This document shows, in pieces, positions 4,357 through 13,537 of a stretch of 13,619 nucleotides of DNA (its first letter is position 1; each line of letters begins with the position of its first letter). The stretch spans positions 1 to 13,619 of the forward strand of contig CANKPO010000011.1 in the NCBI GenBank assembly GCA_947484535.1. Direction: 5' to 3'. The DNA comes from Caulobacteraceae bacterium. Lineage in GTDB: Bacteria; Pseudomonadota; Alphaproteobacteria; Caulobacterales; Caulobacteraceae. The translations under genes and the position numbers were made by a program. The notes under the pieces were generated by a model that saw only the letters and a program-made list of their open reading frames with translations, ran no database searches and had not been told where the DNA came from.

Positions 4357-6156
4357 ATGAAGCAGTTTATGGTTACGGTCGCCGGCGTCTTTGTCGGGCT
4401 GTTGATGTTCTTTGTCGGCTTGCCGTTCGTGCTGATCATTATGGCGACGGGGGCCTCAAAGCCTGCGGCAACGCCAAGCCATGCGGTCCTGTCGCTTGAC
4501 CTGCGCCAAGCCCTAACCGATCAGGACAGCCAAAGCCCTCTGGCGGCCTTTAATGGCGGCGGTCTATCCGTCATGTCGATCACCCAGACCCTGCGCCACG
4601 CCCAGAGCGACAGTAAGGTGAAGGCCCTGTTTGTGCGCCTGCCCGATGGCGGCATGGCCCCCGCCTCGGCCGACGAGCTGCGCATCGCCTTCAAGGCCTT
4701 TCGCAAGTCGGGTCGTAAGATCTACAGCTATAGCCAAGGGCTCTATCCCTCCGGCATCGTGACCTCGACCTATATGCTGGCCGCCGCCACAGATGAGGTC
4801 TGGATGCAGCCCGGCGCGCCCTTCCAGGTGACCGGCTTCAGCATCGAGGACATCTTCTTCAAGCGCGCCTTCGACAAATATGGCGTCAAGGCCGAGTACG
4901 AGCAGCGCTACGAGTATAAGAACGCGGTCAATCCCTACCTCTATAGCGACTATACGGCCGCCCATAAGCAGTCGAACCTGTCCTGGATGGGGTCAGTCTA
5001 TACCAGCGCCCTGCGCACCGCCGCTGCCGATCGTAAGGTCGATGCCGGGGCCTTGCGTGAGCAGATCGAGGCCGGTCCCTATTCGGCCAAGGAGGCGCTA
5101 GATCGCCGCATGATCGACCGTTTGGGTCACCTCCATGAGGCGCAGAAGATGGCCCTCAAGGCGGCGGGTAAGGATGCCAAGTTCGAAGAGTTCGACGATT
5201 ACCGCGCTGGCGCTCAGCGCCCCGTCGTCGCGAGCAGCGCCGCCGAAAAGGCTAAGCCGACCTTTGCTGTGATCCACGCCGAGGGGCCGATCATCAACGG
5301 CAGCGGCGGTGGTCAAAATGCCTTTGCCAATGACCAGACGATCTTTTCTGACGATGTGTCCGAAGCCATCTATGACGCCATCGACGATAAGGACGTGAAG
5401 GCTATCGTCATGCGCGTCTCGTCGCCCGGCGGCACGGACACAGCCTCCGAGCAGATCTTGGCCGCTGTGCGCGCCGCCAAGGCTGCGGGCAAGCCGGTGG
5501 TGGTCTCGATGGGCACCTATGCGGCCTCCGGTGGCTATTGGATCTCGTCACACGCCTCAGCCATCGTGGCGCAGCCCTCGACCCTGACCGGCTCTATCGG
5601 CGTCTATGGCGGCAAGTTCGCTCTGTCCGACGCCCTGAGCCGCTTTGGCGTTGATGTGCGGCACACCTCGGTGGGCAGCGACTATTCGGCCATCTATGGC
5701 ATGGGCGAGGGCTTTACCCCACAGCAGCGCGACGGCTTTGCCAAGTCGATCGACGAGACCTATGAGGGCTTCATCGCCCGCGTCGCTGAGGGGCGCAAGC
5801 TGCCGCCCGAGCGAGTCCGCGAAATCGCCAAGGGCCGGGTCTGGACCGGCGAGCAGGCCAAGGCCCTGGGACTGGTCGATGAGATCGGCGGCTTCTATGA
5901 CGCGGTCGACAAGGCCAAGGCCCTGACCGGCCTGACCGGTAAAGAGGTGCGCCTGACCTCCTTGCCCGGCCCACGCTCACCCTTTGAAGCCTTCAGCCAT
6001 GCCTTAGGTGTCAGCACCATGGCTGTTCGCGCGATGGCGGCGGCAGGCTGGCTGCTGGGCGATCCTCAGGCCAAGGCGGTGATGGACCAGATGATGCAGG
6101 CCCGCCTACGCGAACAGAACCACGCCAACGTTCTGGCGCCGACACCGGTTCGGTAG
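4357..6156 (+). CDS. sppA: Signal peptide peptidase SppA, 67K type
   Basis: This 599-residue membrane-anchored serine/lysine protease degrades signal peptides left in the membrane after protein export. ATG at 4357 is chosen because GGGAG (4346-4350) sits 6 nt upstream; the TTG just before it is not needed. An N-terminal hydrophobic segment (about residues 4-30) is the membrane anchor. Two tandem SppA/S49 domains follow. The general-base Lys188 lies in [11 protein letters not shown] in the first half, and the nucleophile Ser391 in YAASGGYW in the second, matching the split-site layout of E. coli SppA (Lys209, Ser409). The TGSIGVYG segment after the serine is also family-typical. The length fits the long bacterial form (E. 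coli 618). The gene has its own promoter and is convergent with the S9 peptidase gene. Nothing suggests damage. Confidence 0.95.
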   Translation: MKQFMVTVAGVFVGLLMFFVGLPFVLIIMATGASKPAATPSHAVLSLDLRQALTDQDSQSPLAAFNGGGLSVMSITQTLRHAQSDSKVKALFVRLPDGGMAPASADELRIAFKAFRKSGRKIYSYSQGLYPSGIVTSTYMLAAATDEVWMQPGAPFQVTGFSIEDIFFKRAFDKYGVKAEYEQRYEYKNAVNPYLYSDYTAAHKQSNLSWMGSVYTSALRTAAADRKVDAGALREQIEAGPYSAKEALDRRMIDRLGHLHEAQKMALKAAGKDAKFEEFDDYRAGAQRPVVASSAAEKAKPTFAVIHAEGPIINGSGGGQNAFANDQTIFSDDVSEAIYDAIDDKDVKAIVMRVSSPGGTDTASEQILAAVRAAKAAGKPVVVSMGTYAASGGYWISSHASAIVAQPSTLTGSIGVYGGKFALSDALSRFGVDVRHTSVGSDYSAIYGMGEGFTPQQRDGFAKSIDETYEGFIARVAEGRKLPPERVREIAKGRVWTGEQAKALGLVDEIGGFYDAVDKAKALTGLTGKEVRLTSLPGPRSPFEAFSHALGVSTMAVRAMAAAGWLLGDPQAKAVMDQMMQARLREQNHANVLAPTPVR

Positions 6157-6166
6157 GCGCAGACTT

Positions 6167-6197
6167 CACCCGGCCGGGCCTGAACCCGACCGGGGTG
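6167..6197. terminator. Hairpin between convergent genes, possible bidirectional terminator
   Basis: Arms at 6167-6178 and 6185-6197 pair with one bulge and one mismatch around a 6-base loop, in the 47-base gap between the sppA stop and the S9 peptidase stop. There is no T-run on either strand, so intrinsic termination is uncertain. Confidence 0.4.
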
Positions 6198-6203
6198 CTG
6201 TCT

Positions 6204-8294
6204 CTACTTCGTGGGCTCAACCCCAGGGCCGATGTTCTGGCCGATGAAGGCGGTGGCCTCGGTCAGGATCGTCTTCCAAGACGCACCCTGTATCGGGGTG
6301 AAATAGTGGTCCGTGTCCTTGACAGCCAGCAGCCTGACGGGCTTGCCAGCCTTTTCCATGGCCCTTTGCATCAGTTGGCTCTGCTCAATCGGCACGGTCT
6401 GGTCCTTGTCGCCATGGATCAATAGCAGCGGCATACCCACCGAAGCAGCATTGCGGGCCGCTGAATTGCTGATCAAGCGATCCCGCACCTTTTCCGGATC
6501 GCCGATGGCCTGCAGCCAATATTTATAGGTCATGCTCTGTGCGCCGCTGCCGCCGCCCGATATGACCTCTTTCTTGTTGGTGGTTCCGTCACGAACCCAG
6601 CGCTGCATTTCGACAAGGTCAGAAACACCGGCTCCCGCCACCGCGCACTTGAATAGGTCCTTATTCTTATAGCTCGCCGTCATGGCCACATAGCCACCGT
6701 AGGACCAGCCAAAGACGCAGACCCGCTTAGGATCGGTAATGCCTTGAGCGATCAGGTTGCGCGTGGCGTCGGCGACATCTTCCTGCATCCGCTCACCCCA
6801 CTGACCATGGCCCGCCTCGACGAACTTGCGACCAAAGCCGCCGCCGCCTCGGAAGTTGGGCTGGAACACCGCATAGCCCTGACTGGCCAAGGTCGTAGCC
6901 ATCGGGTCAAACCCCCAGATATCGCGGCCTTCTGGTCCCCCGTGAGGCACAATCACGGTCGGCAGGTTCTTGATGTCGGTCACGCCGGGCGGGGTCCACA
7001 GATAGCCCCACTGCTTTTGACCGTCGCTGGTCGTATATTCCAGCACCTGTTCATCCGGCAGGTCAGCCTCGGCCACATTGGGACGCTGCTGGAACAGGAC
7101 CTCCAAACGCTTGGCCTTAAGATCAAACAGATAATAGGTGCCGAGATCCTTTGGGCCGTTGGTTTGAACGATCCATTGGTCCATATCCGCCCCGCCAATG
7201 CTGGTCAGTTGCACATTGACCTTGTCACCGAGGGCCCGGTTGAGCGCAGTCCACTGACGTCCAAAGGCCGCATCCTTGGGCTCGCACGCGACCCGATAGG
7301 CCAGCCAGCAGGCGGCCAAGAGCTTATTATTGTAGGGATTGATCAGGGAGTCGGTCACGTCGTGACCCGCCACCGTCTGTAGGGTTTCCAGATAGGTGCC
7401 GCTATTGGTGTCATAGCGATAGAGGCCGGAGGTGTCGTCGCCGTCCTTGCGGGCCAGAACAAAGGCCTGACCGGGCTTGTCGGTCGGCCCCTCGCCGACA
7501 AAGGTTGGCCCCGAATTGGCCCCCTCTGCACCCCGGAAGCGAACCACTTCCTTCCAGTCCTGCGCACCGCGCGCACGCCGCGACCACATAAAGCCCTTAC
7601 CGCCAGCAATGACGTCCTGACGCAGGACCGGCACACCGTCGCTGTCGACCACCCAGTTGAAGGTATTGTCCTGCCCGCGATCAACAATCTCACGCTTGCC
7701 GTCGCGAACATTGACCTTCCAAAGCTCTGAGCCTCCCGCCTTCGGAGCCACGATCAGAACGTCGGTTTCAGACTGTTCAAGCAGGCTGACCACCCGCGTG
7801 CTCACCGTGCGCGGATAGCCCTGCTGCGATGAGGGGTCGTAGAGTGAGATCAGGTCCGATCCGTCGACATTGCTCGAATAGACCCGCCCGACATTGATAA
7901 AGCCGTCTTCAACAATTTCCGTCTTCTTCACACCGCCCGAGCCCGGCACGACGTGAATGCGCTGGCTAAAGCTAAAGACCAGACGGCCATTTCCTTTAAA
8001 GCGGACAAAGCCCAGCTGCATGTTCTGATCGGCTCTGGCGACATGGACGGGCTTGATGTTGCCGGTCTTGAGGTCGGCAAGGATCAGGACATCGCCCACC
8101 GCCTCACGCCGAATGGCTGCGAGATGAACGCCGTCCTTAGAGATAACGGGACTTCGGACCTCGCCATAGCCCACCAGGGCATCTATCGGCACCCGAGCGG
8201 CGGCAATGGTAGGCAGCCAAGCCACGGTCAGGGCCGAGACAGCGCCAACTGTCCAAGCGGCAATCCGATTTAAAGGGGGTTTGAACGCGATCAT
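6204..8294 (-). CDS. Exported S9-family peptidase (prolyl oligopeptidase/acylaminoacyl-peptidase-like)
   Basis: This is a 696-residue serine peptidase of family S9. Residues 1-33 form a signal peptide (cleavage likely after IAAA), so it acts in the periplasm or outside the cell. The N-terminal two thirds (about 40-430) look like a beta-propeller that gates access to the active site. The alpha/beta-hydrolase domain follows, with HGGPE, the nucleophile elbow GWSYGGY (Ser531), HGDKDQTVP (Asp631) and DTDHYF (His663), giving a complete triad in the normal order and spacing. ATG at 8294 has GAGGA 6 nt upstream. Family members cleave short peptides or acylated N-termini; the substrate here cannot be read. 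It is transcribed divergently from the 2OG oxygenase gene across about 200 bases. Some related S9 enzymes are lasso-peptide isopeptidases, but no lasso precursor or maturation genes are visible. Confidence 0.93.
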   Translation of the reverse strand: MIAFKPPLNRIAAWTVGAVSALTVAWLPTIAAARVPIDALVGYGEVRSPVISKDGVHLAAIRREAVGDVLILADLKTGNIKPVHVARADQNMQLGFVRFKGNGRLVFSFSQRIHVVPGSGGVKKTEIVEDGFINVGRVYSSNVDGSDLISLYDPSSQQGYPRTVSTRVVSLLEQSETDVLIVAPKAGGSELWKVNVRDGKREIVDRGQDNTFNWVVDSDGVPVLRQDVIAGGKGFMWSRRARGAQDWKEVVRFRGAEGANSGPTFVGEGPTDKPGQAFVLARKDGDDTSGLYRYDTNSGTYLETLQTVAGHDVTDSLINPYNNKLLAACWLAYRVACEPKDAAFGRQWTALNRALGDKVNVQLTSIGGADMDQWIVQTNGPKDLGTYYLFDLKAKRLEVLFQQRPNVAEADLPDEQVLEYTTSDGQKQWGYLWTPPGVTDIKNLPTVIVPHGGPEGRDIWGFDPMATTLASQGYAVFQPNFRGGGGFGRKFVEAGHGQWGERMQEDVADATRNLIAQGITDPKRVCVFGWSYGGYVAMTASYKNKDLFKCAVAGAGVSDLVEMQRWVRDGTTNKKEVISGGGSGAQSMTYKYWLQAIGDPEKVRDRLISNSAARNAASVGMPLLLIHGDKDQTVPIEQSQLMQRAMEKAGKPVRLLAVKDTDHYFTPIQGASWKTILTEATAFIGQNIGPGVEPTK

Positions 8295-8497
8295 CTCGGA
8301 TCCTCTAGGTTATGCGGTCTTTGCTTTGGCAGCCTGAACCATCTCGCTAATGGTGGCCAGTTAAAAAAATTTCACAACCCAAGAATAGAAGATCAACTCA
8401 AGCTCGCTAGGATCTAAGCCTTTTGTCAGCCTCGCATATTGACTTGATCGAATCCCATCATGGATGATCTACTCATGATCACCCTTCGGCTACGCCC
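8295..8497. promoter_or_regulatory. Divergent control region between S9 peptidase and 2OG oxygenase
   Basis: About 200 bases separate the two divergent starts. On + a TTGACT (8439-8444) lacks a good -10 at the usual distance. A 12-bp palindrome ATCAT-GG-ATGAT (8457-8468) and a nearby TGATCA lie 30 bases before the oxygenase start and could be an operator. On -, a TTGATC lies 16 nt upstream of a TGAAAT in the AT-rich part. Assignments are weak. Confidence 0.35.
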
Positions 8498-10126
8498 GTG
8501 ACCCGACCCCTCTCTGCGGCTACCGCACAAGACCTCAATCGGATTCAAGCCCTGATTCAGGCCGGTCAGCTTGATCAGGCGCGAGGGGCGTGTCGGCAGC
8601 TACTCAAACGCGAACGCAGTTGCGGGCCAGCCGCCGAATTTCTGGCCCAGATCCTGCTTAACCAAGGCGCAGCCGCCGAAGCCGAAACCCTGCTGCGTCC
8701 ATTCTGTCGCAAGGGGGAGGCAAGCTTTGATCTCCAATCCCTGCGGGCCGCCGCCCTCAAGGCCTTAGGCGACAAGGCCGGCTCTCTGGCCCAATACCAA
8801 GCTGCCGCAAGGCTTTCCGCCAATGATCCCATTGCCGCGCACAATGTCGCCGCAGGCCTTGGCGACCTTGGCCGCGATCAGGATGCCGTCGCCGAGGCCG
8901 AGCGGGCCTTGAGGCTAGGTGGCCGGGCCCCGGAAACGCTCTTGGTCCTTGGCCGGGGCCTTCAAGGCCTTCGTCAATTTGACCGCGCCAAACAGGCCTT
9001 CGAAGCGGCCCTTTCGGTTCGCCCGAACTATGCCGAGGCCCTGCGCGATCTTAGCCATCTGATCTGGATGTCGACCGGCGACGCCTCCGCCGCCCTCGCC
9101 CCCGTCGATCAGGCCCTCGCTCAGGCCCCTAAACAGGGCGATCTGTTGTTGGTCAAACTGCGCTTGCTCAGCCACATCCAGGGTGAGGCCGCTGCCCTGG
9201 CCTTGGCCAGAACCGAGATCGCGGCCATCGGGCAGGACCCGCGCTTAGCTCTGGAGTTTAGCTGGCTCCTCTTAAAGGACGCCCCCGCTGATGCTCTGGC
9301 CATAGCCCAGCAGTTGGCGGCCCGCTTCCCAGGCGAGCGCCTGCCCAAAAAGGCCGTCGTTCAAGCCCTGCTGGCGCTGGGCGACGCCAAGGCTGCCGCA
9401 GACCTCGCCTTTGAACTGGTCACCGAGCAACCGGGCGACCAGCAGGCCATTGCCGACCTGACCAGCGCTTGGCGGCTCGGCGGCGACCCCAGATTGGACG
9501 ATCTCTATGACTATCCCGCCGTGGTTCAGGCCCTGATGATCGACTGCCCCTCTGGCTGGACGCACCTGACTGATTTTCTTGATGACCTGCGCACCTCTCT
9601 AAACAGTGTCCATCTGCTCAAAGCCCATCCGATCGAGCAGTCGATCCGGGGCGGGTCGCAAACCTCGCATAATCTGGTCACCAGTGATGACCCGGTCATT
9701 GGTGCCTTCTTTCAAGCCATCCAAGGCCCGATCCGGACCTATCGCGATCACCTTGGCAAAGGCCCAGATCTGCTAAGGCGGCGCAATATCGGGGAGCATA
9801 GGATCGACGAGGCCTGGTCTGTTCGCCTCAGACCGCAGGGCTTTCATGTGGATCACATCCATCCCAATGGTTGGATATCGTCGGCCTTCTATGCCGATGT
9901 GCCGCCGCAGGTGCAGACAACCGACCGGCGCGAAGGCTGGCTCAGGCTTGGTGCCCCGCCAACGCCGACCGCCCCGACCCTAGAGCCGGGCCATTTCGTC
10001 CAGCCCAAACCCGGTCTTCTGGCCCTGTTTCCATCCTATATGTGGCACGGCACCGTCCCCTTTGGCGGAGAGGCAAGCCGAATGAGCCTCGCCTTTGATG
10101 TCCTGCCCGACGCTCAGCCCCGCTGA
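8498..10126 (+). CDS. TPR-repeat protein with C-terminal 2OG-Fe(II) oxygenase domain
   Basis: This 542-residue protein has two parts. Residues about 5-325 are tandem TPR-like helical hairpins (for example APETLLVLGRGLQGLRQFDRA and the A-x-x-x-Y/L-P spacing of successive repeats), a protein-interaction scaffold. Residues about 375-540 match the putative 2OG-Fe(II) oxygenase family. SVRLRPQGFHVDHIHPNGWIS supplies metal-ligand candidates His450, Asp452, His453 and His455; LFPSYMWHGTVPF supplies the distal His517; and Arg528 in SRMSLAFD can bind 2-oxoglutarate. Homologues usually have Asn where this one has Asp452 (from memory), so the His453/His455/His517 set is the likeliest. GTG at 8498 is the only start after an in-frame stop at 8465, although the ribosome site is weak. 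No signal peptide is seen, so it is probably cytosolic. The hydroxylation target is unknown. Confidence 0.88.
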   Translation: MTRPLSAATAQDLNRIQALIQAGQLDQARGACRQLLKRERSCGPAAEFLAQILLNQGAAAEAETLLRPFCRKGEASFDLQSLRAAALKALGDKAGSLAQYQAAARLSANDPIAAHNVAAGLGDLGRDQDAVAEAERALRLGGRAPETLLVLGRGLQGLRQFDRAKQAFEAALSVRPNYAEALRDLSHLIWMSTGDASAALAPVDQALAQAPKQGDLLLVKLRLLSHIQGEAAALALARTEIAAIGQDPRLALEFSWLLLKDAPADALAIAQQLAARFPGERLPKKAVVQALLALGDAKAAADLAFELVTEQPGDQQAIADLTSAWRLGGDPRLDDLYDYPAVVQALMIDCPSGWTHLTDFLDDLRTSLNSVHLLKAHPIEQSIRGGSQTSHNLVTSDDPVIGAFFQAIQGPIRTYRDHLGKGPDLLRRRNIGEHRIDEAWSVRLRPQGFHVDHIHPNGWISSAFYADVPPQVQTTDRREGWLRLGAPPTPTAPTLEPGHFVQPKPGLLALFPSYMWHGTVPFGGEASRMSLAFDVLPDAQPR

Positions 10127-10429
10127 GACTGGTCGTGGATGCGCGGGAGAAGCCTTAACGAAGAGGCCATGGAGAAAATATCCGCCAAACCGCCCCCTTA
10201 GGGTTAGTCATGCCCAAAACATATGCAACACCCTCTCAAACCGTTGCGATAATGCGACAGGCCTGCCGCAACAGTGACTGTTTTGTGACCTTCCAGTTGA
10301 CCCCGCACGCTCGGAGCCAATAGTTGTTCTATCGTACGACAGGCGAAAGCCCTTCGTATTGGTGGCGTGTACCCATTGGGTCGCGCCGTCTCAGGACTGT
10401 ATCAATCACCTTGGAGGGGGATTTAGATA
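10127..10429 (+). other. Intergenic leader of the TonB-dependent receptor gene
   Basis: These 303 bases contain no convincing gene. A TTGACC at 10297-10302 with a poor -10 17-18 nt downstream (ATAGTT/TAGTTG near 10320) is the best promoter candidate, giving a leader of about 100 nt. Upstream of it lie inverted arms GTTGCG/CGCAAC (10243-10248, 10267-10272) enclosing the palindrome CAGGCCTG (10258-10265). They are followed at once by an 11-bp dyad ACAGT-G-ACTGT (10271-10281). A GGAGGGGG Shine-Dalgarno (10413-10420) lies 9 nt before the ATG. No recognised riboswitch class is visible. Confidence 0.5.
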
Positions 10430-13423
10430 ATGAAAATTGGCTCAACCCGCGGACGCGTTATGGCGTCAACGATGTTGTGCGGTGCGCTCGCGATCTTCGC
10501 TGCGCCTGCCTACGCTCAAGATGCTGCAAAGTCGGATACGGATGTCACCGAAATCGTCGTCACCGGTTCGCGCTTGCAGCGCAAGGACTTCGTGTCGACC
10601 AGCCCCGTTGCCACTGTCGGTAGCGAGCAACTGAAGCTGACCGGTACCATCGCGGTTGAGCAACTGCTGAACGAACTGCCACAGATCGTTCCTGGCAACA
10701 CTGTCACCTCCAACAATTCGGGCGGCGAAGACTTCGCCACCATCGACCTTCGCGGCTTGGGCGCTCAGCGCACGCTCGTCGTGGTCAATGGCGAACGCGT
10801 CCCCGGTTCTTCGACCACCGGCGTGGTTGACCTGAACACCATCCCAGCCGGTCTGATCGACCGTATCGAAGTCCTCACCGGTGGTGCCTCGGCCGTTTAC
10901 GGCTCGGACGCTATGGCCGGCGTTGTCAACTTCGTGCTGAAGGACAATTACGAAGGCGCTGAAATCTCCGCCCAGACCGGCGGCAGCATGGACGGCCGAC
11001 TGGCCAAGGACTTCAACCTCGAAGGCCTGCTCGGCGGCAACTTTGCCAATGGCAAGGGCAACATGACCATGTACGCGTCTTACTATAAGCGCGACCCGGT
11101 CCTGCAGAGCGAGTTTGATTGGTCACGGGTTTCGGCCGGAACCTTCTATGACTCCAGCTACAATGGCTATGTCATCGACAGCGCGGCTGAGTGGAACGCT
11201 CAGAACGCAAAGACCCCGCTCTACACCTTCTCTCCGGGCGGCTCGGGCACCCCACCTTGGGGCTGGATCTACAGCAACTCGGCGAACCCCTTCCGTTTGC
11301 TGGCCAGCAATCCGGCCACTTCGGCTCAGTTCGCAGCCGCCGATACCGACTGTAACGCCGCCACGCCAGGCGTTGCTGTCAACGGTGGCAACCTGTCGTT
11401 CAACGATGCGGGTAAGCTGACCCCACGCTTCACGTCAAAGGCCTGTGGGGTTCCTGACCGCGCTGCCGGTTCGTCGCGTTATAACTATGCGCCAACCAAT
11501 GACCTCATCATCCCTGCCGAACGCTATGCGATCAGCAGCTTTGGATCCTATCAGATCAATCCAAAGCTAAAGCTGAAGACGCAAATGTCTTACATCGACA
11601 GCCGTTCTGGCGTTCAACTTGCAGCGACACCCGCTGGCGTAAGTCCGCCACTCACCGTCTATCTGACCTCTGCTATGCAGTCCTACATCAATTCGGCTCA
11701 CCCCGATTTGGCGGCTGCACTGGCATCTCGTCCCGATCAATCAGCCAGCTTCAATATGGACTGGCGTTCGCTGCAACTCGGCCCTCGTGTCGGCGAGTAT
11801 GAGAACCAATCCTTGACCCTGCTGGCCACCTTGGACGGCGAGATCAATGACAACTGGAACTGGAGCGCGACCAGCACCTATGGCCGCACCCACTTCTCTC
11901 AAACTCTGCGCAATAACCTGAATAAGACAGCCATTAACCAAGGCCTTGCCGGCTGTCAGACGCCGGTGGCTGGATCCACGACCTCTTTGGGTAAGGCTGG
12001 TCTTCCCGGGTGCGTACTGACTGACATCTTTGGTCAGAACAAGCTGTCTGACGCTGCGGTCAAGTTCGTGCGCACCGATACGCACCAGATCAACACCTAT
12101 GAAGAGCGTCGTTTGGCGGCCTTCGTGCGCGGTGATGCGTTCCAACTGCCTGCTGGCCCGGTCTCGACCGTGCTCGGCTATGAATATCGCGAATCCCGCG
12201 CGGCCTTGGATGTGGACGATGCCCAGCGCAACGGCGACATCTATGGCTTCAACGCCATCCAGAACCAAAAGGGTTCGGTGGTTGTACAGGAACTCTACGG
12301 CGAAGTTGGCATTCCCTTGGTGAAGGACCTTCCCTTCGCCAAATATGTCGGCATCGAAGGCGGCTACCGCTATTCGGACTATGACACAATCGGCACGACC
12401 GAAACCTACAAGGTCGGTGGCGAGTGGGCCGTGGTCGATTGGCTGAAGTTCCGCACCGTCTATAACAAGGCCGTTCGCGCCCCAAGCGTGTTCGAACTGT
12501 TCCAGAACGGTGACCAAGGCTTCCCCTCCTATACCGATCCTTGTAAGGACTCTGCTAACCGTTCCGCCGCTGTACTGGCCATCTGTAACGCCCAAGCGCC
12601 CGGTTTTAGCTTTACCGGCTTTGCGGCCAACAATAGCCAAGTTCAGGCTTTTTCCTTTGGTAACCCAAACCTGAAGCCAGAAACGGGCAAGACCTTCACC
12701 GCTGGTGTTGTGTTCCAACCAACCTTCCTCTCGGTTGGTGATATGAAGATGTCCGTCGACTATTTTGACATTAAGATCGAAGACGCCGTCGGCTCCATCG
12801 GCGCCGGCACCGTCCTCAGCCGTTGCTATGTCAGCCTGCAGGCTAACGAATGCGCTAAGATAAAGCGTAATCCGTTGTCCGGTCAGATCGACAGCATTGA
12901 CACCTCGATCGCCAACCTGTCGGAAATCGTCACCAAGGGTGTGGATATCCAGACCGACTATCGCTTTGACCTTGGCGAAGTGATCAAGGGCACACCCGGG
13001 CGCATCGCGTTCAACGCCCTGATCTCTATCCTTGACAGCTACGCCACCAACGGCGTTGAGCGTAAGGGTTACACCGACGCCGGCATCAGCGGTTCCACAC
13101 CTGAGTACAAGTCGGTCATGACCGGTTCGTACCAGTTGGGTGACTGGATGGTTCAGGCCCGTTGGACCTACACGCCAGAAATGACCGACGAAAATGCTGA
13201 CTATGGGATTATTTTGCCAAAGACCGAAGCCGCCAGCTATATCGATCTGTCTGGTCGCTGGAACGTCAATGACAACCTGCAACTGAACGCCAACATCGGT
13301 AACCTGTTGGACAAGAGCCCCCCGCAGTTCTTCGCTGGTACGTTCAGCCAAGCCAACACAGACCCACAGGTCTATCGCGTCCTTGGCCGTACGTTCAACA
13401 TCGCGGCACGTCTGCGCTTCTAA
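10430..13423 (+). CDS. TonB-dependent outer-membrane receptor
   Basis: This is a 997-residue outer-membrane active transporter powered by TonB-ExbBD. The signal peptide covers residues 1-29 (cleavage after AYA before QD). A TonB box TEIVVTG lies at 40-46. The plug domain (about 50-175) shows the family blocks IDLRGLGAQRTLVVVNGERV and GGASAVYGSDAMAGVVNF. The rest is the 22-strand barrel, with NPNLKPETG near residue 745 and a C-terminus ending in Arg-Leu-Arg-Phe, the expected terminal aromatic for BAM insertion. The length is normal for the large Caulobacterales/sphingomonad type with a long N-proximal barrel insert; this one has a Cys pair in an extracellular-loop-like region. ATG has a very strong GGAGGGGG ribosome site, and the gene ends in an intrinsic terminator, so it is probably a well-expressed single-gene unit. 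No sigma/anti-sigma pair or FecR-type extension is present. The substrate cannot be inferred from sequence. Confidence 0.95.
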   Translation: MKIGSTRGRVMASTMLCGALAIFAAPAYAQDAAKSDTDVTEIVVTGSRLQRKDFVSTSPVATVGSEQLKLTGTIAVEQLLNELPQIVPGNTVTSNNSGGEDFATIDLRGLGAQRTLVVVNGERVPGSSTTGVVDLNTIPAGLIDRIEVLTGGASAVYGSDAMAGVVNFVLKDNYEGAEISAQTGGSMDGRLAKDFNLEGLLGGNFANGKGNMTMYASYYKRDPVLQSEFDWSRVSAGTFYDSSYNGYVIDSAAEWNAQNAKTPLYTFSPGGSGTPPWGWIYSNSANPFRLLASNPATSAQFAAADTDCNAATPGVAVNGGNLSFNDAGKLTPRFTSKACGVPDRAAGSSRYNYAPTNDLIIPAERYAISSFGSYQINPKLKLKTQMSYIDSRSGVQLAATPAGVSPPLTVYLTSAMQSYINSAHPDLAAALASRPDQSASFNMDWRSLQLGPRVGEYENQSLTLLATLDGEINDNWNWSATSTYGRTHFSQTLRNNLNKTAINQGLAGCQTPVAGSTTSLGKAGLPGCVLTDIFGQNKLSDAAVKFVRTDTHQINTYEERRLAAFVRGDAFQLPAGPVSTVLGYEYRESRAALDVDDAQRNGDIYGFNAIQNQKGSVVVQELYGEVGIPLVKDLPFAKYVGIEGGYRYSDYDTIGTTETYKVGGEWAVVDWLKFRTVYNKAVRAPSVFELFQNGDQGFPSYTDPCKDSANRSAAVLAICNAQAPGFSFTGFAANNSQVQAFSFGNPNLKPETGKTFTAGVVFQPTFLSVGDMKMSVDYFDIKIEDAVGSIGAGTVLSRCYVSLQANECAKIKRNPLSGQIDSIDTSIANLSEIVTKGVDIQTDYRFDLGEVIKGTPGRIAFNALISILDSYATNGVERKGYTDAGISGSTPEYKSVMTGSYQLGDWMVQARWTYTPEMTDENADYGIILPKTEAASYIDLSGRWNVNDNLQLNANIGNLLDKSPPQFFAGTFSQANTDPQVYRVLGRTFNIAARLRF

Positions 13424-13448
13424 TCAAAAGCCAATCGACTAAACAATT

Positions 13449-13483
13449 GGGGCGGCAGAGACATCCTCTGCCGCCCCTTTTTT
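13449..13483 (+). terminator. Intrinsic terminator of the TonB receptor gene
   Basis: A perfect 12-bp GC-rich stem (13449-13460 with 13466-13477), a 5-base loop ACATC and six T residues (13478-13483) form a textbook rho-independent terminator, 25 bases after the receptor stop. Confidence 0.95.
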
Positions 13484-13537
13484 ATGGGCGACGAAGAGGG
13501 TCCATCCGGCCATAGTCTGGTTAATCAAGGACGACAA

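Noticed and set aside
6744..7382. A 212-codon frame on + opposite the S9 peptidase
   Set aside because: It is inside the peptidase gene, without motif or ribosome site; it is a mirror of codon bias.
6204..8294. The S9 peptidase as a lasso-peptide isopeptidase with the TonB receptor as its importer
   Set aside because: Isopeptidases sit in clusters with a precursor, an asparagine-synthetase-like cyclase and a transglutaminase-like protease. None is visible here, and the peptidase and receptor are on opposite strands with another gene between them.
11741..13351. A 536-codon open frame antisense to the TonB receptor gene
   Set aside because: It lies wholly inside a clear receptor gene, its protein has no recognisable domain, and GC-rich codon bias readily creates such mirror frames.
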